Origin: an uncultured Brachyspira sp.
GTDB taxonomy: Bacteria; Spirochaetota; Brachyspiria; Brachyspirales; Brachyspiraceae
Direction: 5' to 3'
DNA length: 64,000 nt
NCBI RefSeq assembly: GCF_944390845.1
Contig: NZ_CALXRM010000009.1
Coordinates: forward strand, 1-64,000
In this document: piece after piece, positions 16,574 to 24,628 of the stretch
How positions within the stretch are numbered: position 1 is the first letter of the stretch
Layout: the number at the start of each line of letters is the position of its first letter
Notes under the pieces: generated by a model
Told to the model about the DNA's origin: nothing
Databases searched by the model: none
Seen by the model: only the letters and a program-made list of their open reading frames with translations
Position numbers and translations under genes: made by a program

Positions 16574-18043
16574 ATGAACAATATAGATGAAATAATCAAT
16601 AAAATATTATGGTGGATACCTTTTAGAAAAAAAAGAGATTTTTTAAGAAATGAATTAAAAGAATCAATTAATAAGATTATAGAAAACAAAGATAAAATTA
16701 TATCTGATAAAAACAAAGTTATAGAAGATAAAGATAAAATCATATCTGATAAGAATAAAGCAATAGAAAACAAAGATAAGATAATATCTGATAAAAATCG
16801 AGTTATAGAGGATAAAAACAGAGCTATAGAAGATAGAAAAAGAGTTATAGAAGATAAAAATCGAGCTATAGAAGATAAAAACAGAGCTATAGAAGATAAA
16901 AACAGAGCTATAGAAGATAGAAAAAGAGTTATAGAAGATAAAAATCGAGTTATAGAAGATAGAAAAAGAGTTATAGAGGATAAAAATAAAATCATATCTG
17001 ATAAAAACAAAACTATAGAAGATAAAGATAAAATCATATCTGATAAAAACAAAGCTATAGAGGATAAAAATAAAACTATAGAAAATAACAAAAAGATAAT
17101 AAATAATTTACCAGCTATTGTTCTTAATAGAACAGTAGAACTTTTTAGTATTGAAAAAGATTTAAATAAACAAAAAGAAATATTAGAAAAAAATCTTTAT
17201 TTGATAGAAATAGAGATTGCTTCATATTGTAACAGAACATGTTGGTTTTGTCCTAATTCAATAGTAGATAGGCATACAAATAATATAGAGCTTGAAGAAG
17301 AATTATATTTAAAAATCATTAATGATTTAAAAGAAATTAATTATTCTAATAAGGTTAGTTTTCATAGATTTAATGAGCCTCTTGCTAATAGAGAACTTAT
17401 TTTAAAGAGAGTAAAGCAAGCTAGGGAAGCTTTACCTTATGCTGATTTACAAATTTTTACTAATGGAGATTATTTAAATAGAGATTATTTATATGAATTG
17501 AGAAAAGCAGGGATAAATACCATCATAATGTCTTACTATTCTAAAGAAAATAATCAATTTGATGTAGAGAATATAATAAAACCAGCTATGGAGAAAAGAG
17601 CTAAAAAATTGGGTTTAGAATATAATATACTTTTTTATAATAACAAAGAATATACGATAAAATTTGATTATTATGATTTATATTTTATTTATAAAGCAAG
17701 AAATTTTGAAGAAATAGGAAGTGACAGAGGCGGAAGTATTAATAGCTCTCATATTAGAAAAGAAAATATTAGAGATTATGGCTGTTTTTTTCCTATTACT
17801 GATTTATATATAGATTATAATGGTTTAGTAATGCCTTGCTGTAATATGAGAAGCGATTTAGAAATACATAAGCCTTATATACTCGGTGATATTCATGATA
17901 ATAATTTATTTGAAATATTTACCAGTGAAAAATTTGTGAATATGAGAAAATATTTATATTCAGATACGGTTAAGCATGGTCCTTGTGAACATTGTATTTT
18001 TAATACGGATAGCCGTCTTAAAATGTTAACTAATAGCAAATAA
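16574..18043 (+). CDS. Radical SAM/SPASM protein with 20-heptad stalk and INKI-W module
   Basis: A 489-residue fusion. Residues 1-34 are identical to those of the transferase at 14806 (module with I-N-K-I-L-W-W-I-P-F-R-K-K-R-D). Residues 35-174 are 20 heptads. The radical SAM domain follows with C-N-R-T-C-W-F-C (Cys 219, 223, 226), the CX3CX2C site for a 4Fe-4S cluster that cleaves S-adenosylmethionine. Around 404-480 is a SPASM-like auxiliary cluster region (Y-G-C-F-F-P, M-P-C-C-N-M and G-P-C-E-H-C). Its place in a glycosyltransferase island and its shared tag suggest it modifies a sugar or carrier, but the substrate is unknown. Similar enzymes include peptide maturases; no precursor peptide is evident nearby. 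AAGGA precedes the start. Confidence 0.85.
   Translation: MNNIDEIINKILWWIPFRKKRDFLRNELKESINKIIENKDKIISDKNKVIEDKDKIISDKNKAIENKDKIISDKNRVIEDKNRAIEDRKRVIEDKNRAIEDKNRAIEDKNRAIEDRKRVIEDKNRVIEDRKRVIEDKNKIISDKNKTIEDKDKIISDKNKAIEDKNKTIENNKKIINNLPAIVLNRTVELFSIEKDLNKQKEILEKNLYLIEIEIASYCNRTCWFCPNSIVDRHTNNIELEEELYLKIINDLKEINYSNKVSFHRFNEPLANRELILKRVKQAREALPYADLQIFTNGDYLNRDYLYELRKAGINTIIMSYYSKENNQFDVENIIKPAMEKRAKKLGLEYNILFYNNKEYTIKFDYYDLYFIYKARNFEEIGSDRGGSINSSHIRKENIRDYGCFFPITDLYIDYNGLVMPCCNMRSDLEIHKPYILGDIHDNNLFEIFTSEKFVNMRKYLYSDTVKHGPCEHCIFNTDSRLKMLTNSK
16676..17095 (+). repeat. 21-bp coding repeats for the heptad stalk (20 units)
   Basis: Same unit type as at 14908 with a different order and number. 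The shared first 34 codons and repeats make the two genes good substrates for recombination with each other. The open frame on the opposite strand (16561-17091) is an artefact of the repeat. Confidence 0.9.
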
Positions 18044-18169
18044 TAAACTGTTTTTTAAACATTTATAAATAATTAAGTTTTGTTTATTTTTAGTTGAATG
18101 TTTTTTATGAATAGTTAAAAGCAAAGAATAAATTATGTGTTATTATTTTATATTTGAAATATATTTATC

Positions 18170-18250
18170 ATAGGTATTGATAGAATGATAATATTATTCT
18201 TAAATATATTTAATATTAGAGATATAATTTTTCATCAAATAAAAAATTAG
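18170..18250 (+). pseudogene. Decayed copy of the lysS 3' end
   Basis: Reads I-G-I-D-R-M-I-I-L-F-L-N-I-F-N-I-R-D-I-I-F, which follows the true LysS end (G-I-D-R-M-A-M-L-F-L-N-V-P-S-I-R-D-T-I-L-F) position by position, with the stop in the same region. At the DNA level GGTATTGATAGAATG is identical to lysS motif 3. Upstream similarity fades. The rest of 18044-18425 has no gene. The copy marks the right side of the glycan island. Confidence 0.8.
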
Positions 18251-18285
18251 TGTAGTTTAATATTTTTATAAAAATATGATTTTTT

Positions 18286-18319
18286 AAGGAATACTTAGTT
18301 GTAAGTATTCCTTTTTTTG
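18286..18319 (+). terminator. Rho-independent terminator
   Basis: AAGGAATACTTA (18286-18297) pairs perfectly with TAAGTATTCCTT (18302-18313) around a four-base loop, then a T-run. It follows the lysS remnant, as a lysS terminator would. Confidence 0.9.
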
Positions 18320-18425
18320 TTAAATTATAAATTTTTTTTACAAAAAATTATTACTATTTTTTTTATTATTGTTTTATATTTCGTACTACAATTTGTACAA
18401 TAATAATATATAAAAAGGATAAAAA

Positions 18426-18812
18426 ATGAAAAAGGTCTATTTACTACTAATTGCATTTGTATTGTTGATTTCTTGCGGCGGTCAGAAAACTGATGATGCT
18501 AAAAATGCAGCAGCAACTGATGGAAAGCAGACTTCAAAAACTTTTGAAGGAGATTTTGTATATTTTGCTGATTCTGCAGTATTTACAGATTATGCTACTT
18601 CAAGTAATTTCCAAGTTGCTACAGAAGGCGAATATTTAAATCTTGAAAGAGAATTTACTAGCTTTAATTTCGCTGAACCTACTAAAGTTAACTTGAAAGT
18701 TGAAGGTTATTTAGAGGAAAGACCTGGTATGGAAGAAGGAACTACAGCTACATATTTAATAGTAACAAAAATTATAGGCTTTGATACTAATAGAACTACT
18801 TCATTGTTCTAA
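18426..18812 (+). CDS. Small lipoprotein of unknown function
   Basis: A 128-residue protein with a lipoprotein signal, lipobox F-V-L-L-I-S-C with Cys 17 followed by G-G-Q, so it is likely anchored in a membrane outside the cytoplasm. The mature part has an Ala/Lys/Thr-rich linker to about residue 38 and then a domain rich in aromatic and acidic residues (F-E-G-D-F-V-Y-F-A-D-S-A-V-F-T-D). I recognise no family. The layout (tether plus roughly 85-residue beta-rich domain) fits a small periplasmic or surface binding protein. AAGGA lies seven bases upstream of the start. It is a single gene between two terminators, so it is transcribed alone. Confidence 0.8.
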   Translation: MKKVYLLLIAFVLLISCGGQKTDDAKNAAATDGKQTSKTFEGDFVYFADSAVFTDYATSSNFQVATEGEYLNLEREFTSFNFAEPTKVNLKVEGYLEERPGMEEGTTATYLIVTKIIGFDTNRTTSLF

Positions 18813-18834
18813 TTTATAATCATATAATTGAAAA

Positions 18835-18872
18835 ATGTCGGAGATAATTAATTTTATATCCGGCATTTTTTA
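18835..18872 (+). terminator. Rho-independent terminator after the small lipoprotein
   Basis: ATGTCGGA pairs with TCCGGCAT across an AT-rich loop and is followed by TTTTTATTT. Confidence 0.8.
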
Positions 18873-18915
18873 TTTGCATTAATATTTTATAATATTTCTA
18901 TCAATAAAAATCATA

Positions 18916-19320
18916 TATACCTAAACAACTATATTTTGTCATAAATAGTTTTTTTGAATTTTAAATATCTGCAGGGCTTTGCCCACCGCTCTGCGTACTT
19001 CGTAACACCCCACTTCTTTTGCCGATTAGGCACCTACTTGGTGGTGGCACAAAGAAGCTTATATCCTCAACAAGCTCGGATACGCTTCGCGAAGGACTAT
19101 ATTTTAGCTTAAATTAATAACCTATATTACATGTAAAACAATTTTAGTATGATTTAGTACTAATTTTATACTTGCACTTTCGCGTAGCGTATCCAAGTTT
19201 ATCGAGGATATAGGTTCTTTGACGCTGTCCGCCTGCGACCGAAGGGAGTACCTTTAGGTAGGCGTGCGGCGGGAAAAAGAACAAGAAAAAATTGACAAAC
19301 TTAAAAATTTTCAGTATATA
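18916..19320. repeat. Interspersed repeat element, copy C (about 405 bp)
   Basis: The left terminus is TATACCTAAACAACTATA then TTTTGTCA. The right end is TTGACAAACTTAAAAATTTT then CAGTATATA. The centre holds GGGCTTTGCCCACCGCTCTG, a GGATACGCTTCGCGAA piece and, further on, its inverse GCGTAGCGTATCC with GAGGATATAG, so the element folds into nested hairpins. AGTATGATTTAGTACTAATT lies in the middle. No open frame of note is inside, so it is non-autonomous. Confidence 0.75.
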
Positions 19321-19405
19321 TCAAAAAATAATATTTAGTATTTACAAAAATACTTATTAACATATAATCATAACAAAATATATAATTTCAGGGTATAGTG
19401 AGTTT

Positions 19406-21487
19406 ATGAAAAAAAGTAATATATTAGTTTGTATTATATCGTTTGTTGTAACCTTAATTGCATTATTAATCATGAATTATTTCAATAATAGTGATCCTAA
19501 TACATCATTAAGTACTATTAATATAATGAACATTAATTATAAAGATTTAAGAGATTATGCATTAGATGGATATTATATAGATGGCTATAAAGAAAAAGAA
19601 CAAAAGACAAAAGAATTATTGAAATCAAAATATATTACATCAAGATTAAAATACAGAGCTAGTTTAATATCACATTTGGGTGAGGAAGAAATAGTTATAA
19701 ATGGTATTGATATAAAAAATGATGAAGAAGTTTTTAATATTTTAAAAGATTCCACATTAGATAATTTTGATGCAAATAATTCTATAATAATAAGTAAATC
19801 GATAGCTTCTGTTTTAGATGTTAACACTAATGATACAATAATATTAAAGGCTATTACAAAAACAGGACATTATAATGCAGAAGAATATACTATTATAGAA
19901 GTGTCTGAAAAATTAGATTATAATTATGCTTTAATAGATATTGATAATTTGAATTCTTTTGTAGGCTTAGAGAATTGTGCTACAGAAATGTATATTAAAC
20001 AAAATATAAGCGAAGAAGATTTATTATTTTATGATAATGATATAAAAAATATATTTGGAGATGATTTTAGGATATATTCAAAGGAGGATATTATAGGTGA
20101 GGATTATAATGCAAATAAAAATAATAAAAAGATTCATATATATATAATTTTGACGTACTTATTTGTATTATTTTCTATTTACATGTTTATAAACTCTTAT
20201 AATATTTCTAATTATAAGCAATTTATTAAATCTAAATTATTATTTTCTTTTATTGGATTTTTAATATCATTTGTTATAGATATTTTAATTACAAAGTTTT
20301 TATTAAAATTAGAAGTTACATTTAATTTTCTTTATATTATAATTTTGGTTATAAATTTATTAACTGTTATATTAGCTAATATTAAATATTCTATTTTAGA
20401 ATGGATGTTCATAGAGGGTGGAGAAGAAGAATTAAAGCCTATTAGAAATAAAAATATACTTATGATGTGCGGTATAGTATTTACTTATGTGGTTATTACT
20501 TTAGTATTATATTCATCTTTTTTTGGCTTTATAAACAAAGAAGCTAATAATGATAATGTAGAAAATATTGTTAGAATAGTTAAGAATAATACATCAGAAA
20601 ATACATTTTTGTTTAATGGATCTTTATCATCAAGCAATGATAATTTAATTAATATTTTGTATAAAGATATTGAATCTTATGATCAATATGCCGATGTTGA
20701 AAGAGTATTAACTTTTCCTGTAGGTGTTGTAATAAGAACTGGAAGTATAGGATCAAGAGTTTATACTTATGAAAAAAATATATTAGAAAATGGTATGGTA
20801 GTTTCTAATATAATAGTTGAAGGTGAAATGTTTGAAACTCCAAAAAAAGAAATTCTTATAGGTAAAGATTTGGCAGCTTATTTAAATATTAAAGTAGGTG
20901 ATGCATTATCATTGATTGCTAAGGCTTCAAGAGGTTGGCTTGAAACTTCTTATTTTTATGTAAGCGGAATATATGATTTCAAAGATAAAAATTATGATAT
21001 TATAGGAGATATTACTTCAATGTCTAATTTCATCTATTTAAAAGAAGGTGATAAGTCTCCATATAATGAAAGTATATTAGTGTTTTCTGATAATAAAGAT
21101 ATTTATTCATATTTAAATAATAGTTCTTTTGTAGAAAATTATAATTTGAATATTATCAATTTTAATGAAGAATATTATACAAATTATAATTATTCATTAA
21201 AAAATATTATTTTTGTATTTATAGTAATTTTAGCATTATCATTGGCGCTATTAATATCATCTTTATTATCAATTTTTTATAGAAGATTATTAAAGTTTTC
21301 ACATATATCTGATAGAAAACTTGTTAACTCATCATTTATAATATGTTTGTTATCATCAATTATAATTTCGGCTATATTAATAATAATATTTTGGCCTTTT
21401 ATTTTTAGTTTCTTATTGTTTGTGATGATAATAGTAGCATTGTCTTCTGTATTGTCTGTTTTGATAACTAATTGTAATGCTGAATAA
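19406..21487 (+). CDS. FtsX/MacB-like ABC transporter permease
   Basis: A 693-residue membrane protein. One helix lies at about 7-25, then an extracytoplasmic domain of about 220 residues with the MacB-core feel (I-I-S-K-S-I-A-S-V-L-D-V-N-T-N-D-T-I-I-L). A block of three to four helices follows at about 250-375, then a second extracytoplasmic domain with I-L-I-G-K-D-L-A-A-Y-L-N-I-K-V-G-D-A-L-S-L, and three helices from about 595 to the end. The paired G-D-x-L/I-x-L segments are typical of LolC/LolE and MacB type permeases, which move lipids or peptides out of the inner membrane. No ATPase gene is adjacent. The start at 19406 has a weak GTGAG site close by. It overlaps or abuts the next gene and is probably co-transcribed with it. 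Confidence 0.65.
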   Translation: MKKSNILVCIISFVVTLIALLIMNYFNNSDPNTSLSTINIMNINYKDLRDYALDGYYIDGYKEKEQKTKELLKSKYITSRLKYRASLISHLGEEEIVINGIDIKNDEEVFNILKDSTLDNFDANNSIIISKSIASVLDVNTNDTIILKAITKTGHYNAEEYTIIEVSEKLDYNYALIDIDNLNSFVGLENCATEMYIKQNISEEDLLFYDNDIKNIFGDDFRIYSKEDIIGEDYNANKNNKKIHIYIILTYLFVLFSIYMFINSYNISNYKQFIKSKLLFSFIGFLISFVIDILITKFLLKLEVTFNFLYIIILVINLLTVILANIKYSILEWMFIEGGEEELKPIRNKNILMMCGIVFTYVVITLVLYSSFFGFINKEANNDNVENIVRIVKNNTSENTFLFNGSLSSSNDNLINILYKDIESYDQYADVERVLTFPVGVVIRTGSIGSRVYTYEKNILENGMVVSNIIVEGEMFETPKKEILIGKDLAAYLNIKVGDALSLIAKASRGWLETSYFYVSGIYDFKDKNYDIIGDITSMSNFIYLKEGDKSPYNESILVFSDNKDIYSYLNNSSFVENYNLNIINFNEEYYTNYNYSLKNIIFVFIVILALSLALLISSLLSIFYRRLLKFSHISDRKLVNSSFIICLLSSIIISAILIIIFWPFIFSFLLFVMIIVALSSVLSVLITNCNAE

Positions 21488-21503
21488 TTTTAAGGATTTG
21501 AGA

Positions 21504-22400
21504 ATGAAATTTTTGCAAAAGATATCTAAAAGGAATAAAATAATATTTTTAGCAGTTGTTATATTTTTTGTATTTTTTAATTTATATATGTATATAACTG
21601 CACATTCTATAAGAGTAAGATATATAACTTTAGAATTTGAAGATTTGCCTAAAAGTTTTGATAATATGAAAGTTGCTGTGGCAGCTGATATGCATGCAGG
21701 ACTTTATATACCTGAAAGTCAGATTAAAAAAATGTCATCTATGATAATGAATGAAAAACCAGATATGATATTATTTGGAGGAGATTATATATATAGTGCA
21801 CCTCATAAATTTAGTCATTATGATAAAGGAAATACAGATAAATTTAATAATGGAATAAAAGGATTAGAAGCTAAGTATGGTAAGTATGCAGTTTTAGGAA
21901 ATCATGATAATTGGGAAAGCACAAAAGATGTTTCTAATGCTTTATATTTTAATGGTTTTAAGGTTATGGATAATAAACTTTTATATATCACTAATGAAAG
22001 CAATGAATATATATCTATAGGCGGGGTAGGTGATTTTTTAACTGATAATGTTAGGTTTGATATTGCAGTTAGCAATGTTAAACCGGAATATTTCCATATA
22101 CTTTTATCTCATGAACCTAATATACCTTTAAAGAGAGCTAAAGACGGCGGATATTCTAAGTCTATAGATTTCTTTTTCTCAGGACATACTCATGGACTTC
22201 AAATAAGTTTTCTTCCTATGTGGGTATGGGAAGGTTTAAATAAAAATAGAGAATATCCTTTGTTTGCTGCAATTTACGGACTTATGAATTATGGCAATAT
22301 GAAAGTGTATGTTACTTCTGGAATAGGAGCTGTTTTATTTCCTTTAAGATTATTTGCTTATCCGGAAGTTGTAATTATAACGTTTAAAAGTAAATCTTAA
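21504..22400 (+). CDS. Membrane-anchored metallophosphoesterase (YaeI-like)
   Basis: A calcineurin-type phosphoesterase anchored by one helix near residues 12-32 of the chosen start. Metal-binding motifs run in order: A-D-M-H (usually D-x-H), G-G-D-Y, G-N-H-D-N, S-H-E-P and G-H-T-H-G. Close relatives such as YaeI cleave phosphodiester or pyrophosphate bonds in lipid or cell-wall intermediates; the exact substrate cannot be read. I prefer the ATG at 21504 because AAGGA lies seven bases before it. The frame can also be read from 21477, overlapping the permease gene by 11 bases. It is likely in one operon with the permease. Confidence 0.85.
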   Translation: MKFLQKISKRNKIIFLAVVIFFVFFNLYMYITAHSIRVRYITLEFEDLPKSFDNMKVAVAADMHAGLYIPESQIKKMSSMIMNEKPDMILFGGDYIYSAPHKFSHYDKGNTDKFNNGIKGLEAKYGKYAVLGNHDNWESTKDVSNALYFNGFKVMDNKLLYITNESNEYISIGGVGDFLTDNVRFDIAVSNVKPEYFHILLSHEPNIPLKRAKDGGYSKSIDFFFSGHTHGLQISFLPMWVWEGLNKNREYPLFAAIYGLMNYGNMKVYVTSGIGAVLFPLRLFAYPEVVIITFKSKS

Positions 22401-22412
22401 ATAATCAAATAA

Positions 22413-22456
22413 AAAAAGAGGCTTATAAGTTTTATACTTTTAAACCTCTTTTATTT
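22413..22456. terminator. Bidirectional terminator between convergent genes
   Basis: AAAGAGGCTTA pairs with TTAAACCTCTTT with one mismatch, flanked by A-run and T-run. It sits between the phosphoesterase and msrA, which converge. Confidence 0.8.
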
Positions 22457-22482
22457 TTTATGAATATAAAATTCTAATTAAA

Positions 22483-23091
22483 TTAAAATAGTTTTGTATA
22501 GAAATGACAATAAGGCATAGAACCTTTTTTAGCATAATAATCTTGATGATAATCTTCAGCTTCATAAAAATTCTTATATTCTCTTATTGTTGTTGCCACA
22601 TCGTAATTTCTATCTCTTAACATACTAACATATTTTTCTGCTATTTCTTTTTCTTCTTGAGTTTGATAGAAAATGGCAGATAAATATTGAGAACCTATAT
22701 CAGGACCTTGACCGTTTTTTTGAGTGAAATCATGAGTTTCAAAGAATAGTTTTACTAATTCTTCATAAGTAGTTTTTTCAGGATCATAAGCTACTCTAAC
22801 TGTTTCTAAATGACCAGTAAGACCAGTACATACTTCATAATATGTAGGGTTTATTTTATGTCCTCCAGCATATCCGCTTACAACTGAAATAACGCCTTTA
22901 GATTTTTCAAACCAATACTCTGTTCCCCAAAAACAGCCTGATGAAAAATAGGCATATTTTATATTTTCTGGCATAGCTGTATTTTGCTCCATTTTATCGT
23001 CCTTATTATTAATATTTTGACTATTGAGTTTTTCAGAACAAGATATTATTGATAATAAAGACAGTACTGCTATTGTAATTTTTTTTATCAT
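22483..23091 (-). CDS. msrA: Peptide methionine-S-sulfoxide reductase, exported lipoprotein
   Basis: Repairs oxidised methionine (S form) in proteins. The 202-residue protein has a lipoprotein signal (lipobox S-I-I-S-C, Cys 18) and a polar tether, so it works outside the cytoplasm. The catalytic motif S-S-G-C-F-W-G (Cys 53) is followed by the family landmarks S-G-Y-A-G-G, T-G-H-L-E-T-V and G-S-Q-Y-L-S-A-I-F. A late Cys in M-P-Y-C-H-F may help resolve the sulfenic acid. It is the last gene of an operon reading from 25723 down to here, 46 bases after msrB. Having MsrA and MsrB both lipidated makes sense for an anaerobe that meets host oxidants at its surface. Confidence 0.96.
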   Translation of the reverse strand: MIKKITIAVLSLLSIISCSEKLNSQNINNKDDKMEQNTAMPENIKYAYFSSGCFWGTEYWFEKSKGVISVVSGYAGGHKINPTYYEVCTGLTGHLETVRVAYDPEKTTYEELVKLFFETHDFTQKNGQGPDIGSQYLSAIFYQTQEEKEIAEKYVSMLRDRNYDVATTIREYKNFYEAEDYHQDYYAKKGSMPYCHFYTKLF

Positions 23092-23137
23092 ATATTTGAA
23101 CTCCGTATTTTTGATTATTCTTTATTACCTAATTTAA

Positions 23138-23620
23138 TTATTTATTTGCATCATTTTCATTAGTGAATTTTTTTACAAAATTTAAAGAGACTGAATTAAT
23201 ACAATATCTGGTTTCTTTTTCTGTAAATCCTTCATTATAAAATACATGTCCCATATGTCCGCCGCAATTAGCACATATTACTTCTATTCTATGTCCATCT
23301 TTTACTAATTTTATATTTTCTTTTATAGCATCATCAAAACTAGGCCATCCGGTTCCTGAATCAAATTTTGCTTCCGAATGAAATAATGGTGTAGAACATA
23401 TTTTACATACATATACACCATCTTCTTTTATATCTAGTAGTGCCCCTGAAAAAGGTGATTCTGTACCTTTATTTATTAACACATGATATTCTTTTGCAGA
23501 TAATTCTTTTTTTGTATTAGTACTGCCCTCACAAACAGAATATATCTTTTCGTCATCTTCTTTATCACAAGATATAAGACTTATTATTGTTATTATAATT
23601 ATTAAAATATTTTTTTTCAT
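23138..23620 (-). CDS. msrB: Peptide methionine-R-sulfoxide reductase, exported lipoprotein
   Basis: Reduces the R form of oxidised methionine. The 160-residue protein has a lipobox (S-L-I-S-C, Cys 18). Zinc is bound by two pairs, C-K-I-C (72, 75) and C-A-N-C (116, 119). The catalytic Cys is 140 in R-Y-C-I-N-S. Other landmarks are S-G-T-G-W-P-S-F and G-H-M-G-H-V-F. It lies 11 bases after the next upstream gene and 46 bases before msrA, clearly one operon. The separate rather than fused MsrA and MsrB, each with its own lipid anchor, are unusual but straightforward. Confidence 0.96.
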   Translation of the reverse strand: MKKNILIIIITIISLISCDKEDDEKIYSVCEGSTNTKKELSAKEYHVLINKGTESPFSGALLDIKEDGVYVCKICSTPLFHSEAKFDSGTGWPSFDDAIKENIKLVKDGHRIEVICANCGGHMGHVFYNEGFTEKETRYCINSVSLNFVKKFTNENDANK

Positions 23621-23631
23621 AATTTTATTCT

Positions 23632-24618
23632 TTATCTATGTATTTTTAAAGGGAAAGAATAAGCTGTTCTATCCTTTATATCAAAAATATTTCCAGTTGT
23701 ATCTATTAACCTATAATCAAACATATGTGTAAATTTTTTGTATTTAATTTTTGCAGGTAATTGAATAGATTCTATATTTCCGCTATATGAATCTATTCTA
23801 TATAAAACCATAGCATCAATTTGACTATTTGATAATTTCTCTTGAATTATAGCTGGAGTATCTAAATATATTTTATTGTCCTCTTTAAGATAGAAAAATC
23901 CTCCGCTGTAATGATTCAAAAATGATAAAAATTGTATTTTCCATATTATTTTTGTTCCATTGCTGTATAGTGATATAGACGTTTCATGATCTAATAATAA
24001 TAATTCTTCAGCATTAGCATGGAAAATTTTTGAAATTTTTATATCAGAATACCCTATAAATTCTTTAGTTTCAGTTAATGTATTAAAATTAATATGGTTA
24101 ATTACTTTATTTTCTGTAATTGAAGGATATGTAAATACTATTCTTTTTTCATCAAAACAACCGCTTCTTATAAAAATATTCTCTTTTAAAGTATGTACTA
24201 CTTTTTTTGCTTCTATATCATAGATAAATACTTTCATAATGTTTATATCTCTAGCTCTCATAATGATATATCTTGGGTTAGCAGTAAAATTAGCTTCATA
24301 TACATATAGATTATCTATTTCAAGTAATATTTTATTTGTACCAATTTCTATTATTTTAAATACATTATTTTGACTGTCATTACTTGTAACAGATATTGTC
24401 ATTACTTTTGTACCGTCTAATGATAAATCTATAATAGAATATGATCTAGCATTTTTATGAAATGTTCTGCATATATCTAATTTAAAATCATACAAAAAAC
24501 TATTACAGCTTCCTTTATAATAAGGCGTAAATATTCCTTTACTTGTTTTTTGATCAATATAAATATAATAATCTTCTTTATCAATTTCATTATATATTAC
24601 ATTTTGTTTAGATATCAT
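23632..24618 (-). CDS. Unknown protein, probably a beta-propeller
   Basis: A 328-residue protein with no signal peptide and no family I can name. The sequence has repeated strand patterns (I-I-D-L-S-L-D-G-T-K-V-M-T-I-S, F-T-A-N-P-R-Y-I-I-M-R-A, F-D-E-K-R-I-V-F-T-Y-P) at roughly 40-residue intervals, as in WD40-type or dipeptidyl-peptidase propellers. It lies ten bases after the CsgG-like gene and eleven before msrB, so it belongs to that operon. A cytoplasmic or lipoprotein-associated sensor or scaffold role is conceivable. Existence as a gene is well supported by length and operon spacing; the fold is a guess. Confidence 0.7.
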   Translation of the reverse strand: MISKQNVIYNEIDKEDYYIYIDQKTSKGIFTPYYKGSCNSFLYDFKLDICRTFHKNARSYSIIDLSLDGTKVMTISVTSNDSQNNVFKIIEIGTNKILLEIDNLYVYEANFTANPRYIIMRARDINIMKVFIYDIEAKKVVHTLKENIFIRSGCFDEKRIVFTYPSITENKVINHINFNTLTETKEFIGYSDIKISKIFHANAEELLLLDHETSISLYSNGTKIIWKIQFLSFLNHYSGGFFYLKEDNKIYLDTPAIIQEKLSNSQIDAMVLYRIDSYSGNIESIQLPAKIKYKKFTHMFDYRLIDTTGNIFDIKDRTAYSFPLKIHR

Positions 24619-24628
24619 TTATTGACTC

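Noticed and set aside
16561..17091. Minus-strand open frame opposite the second stalk
   Set aside because: Same artefact of the repeated unit.
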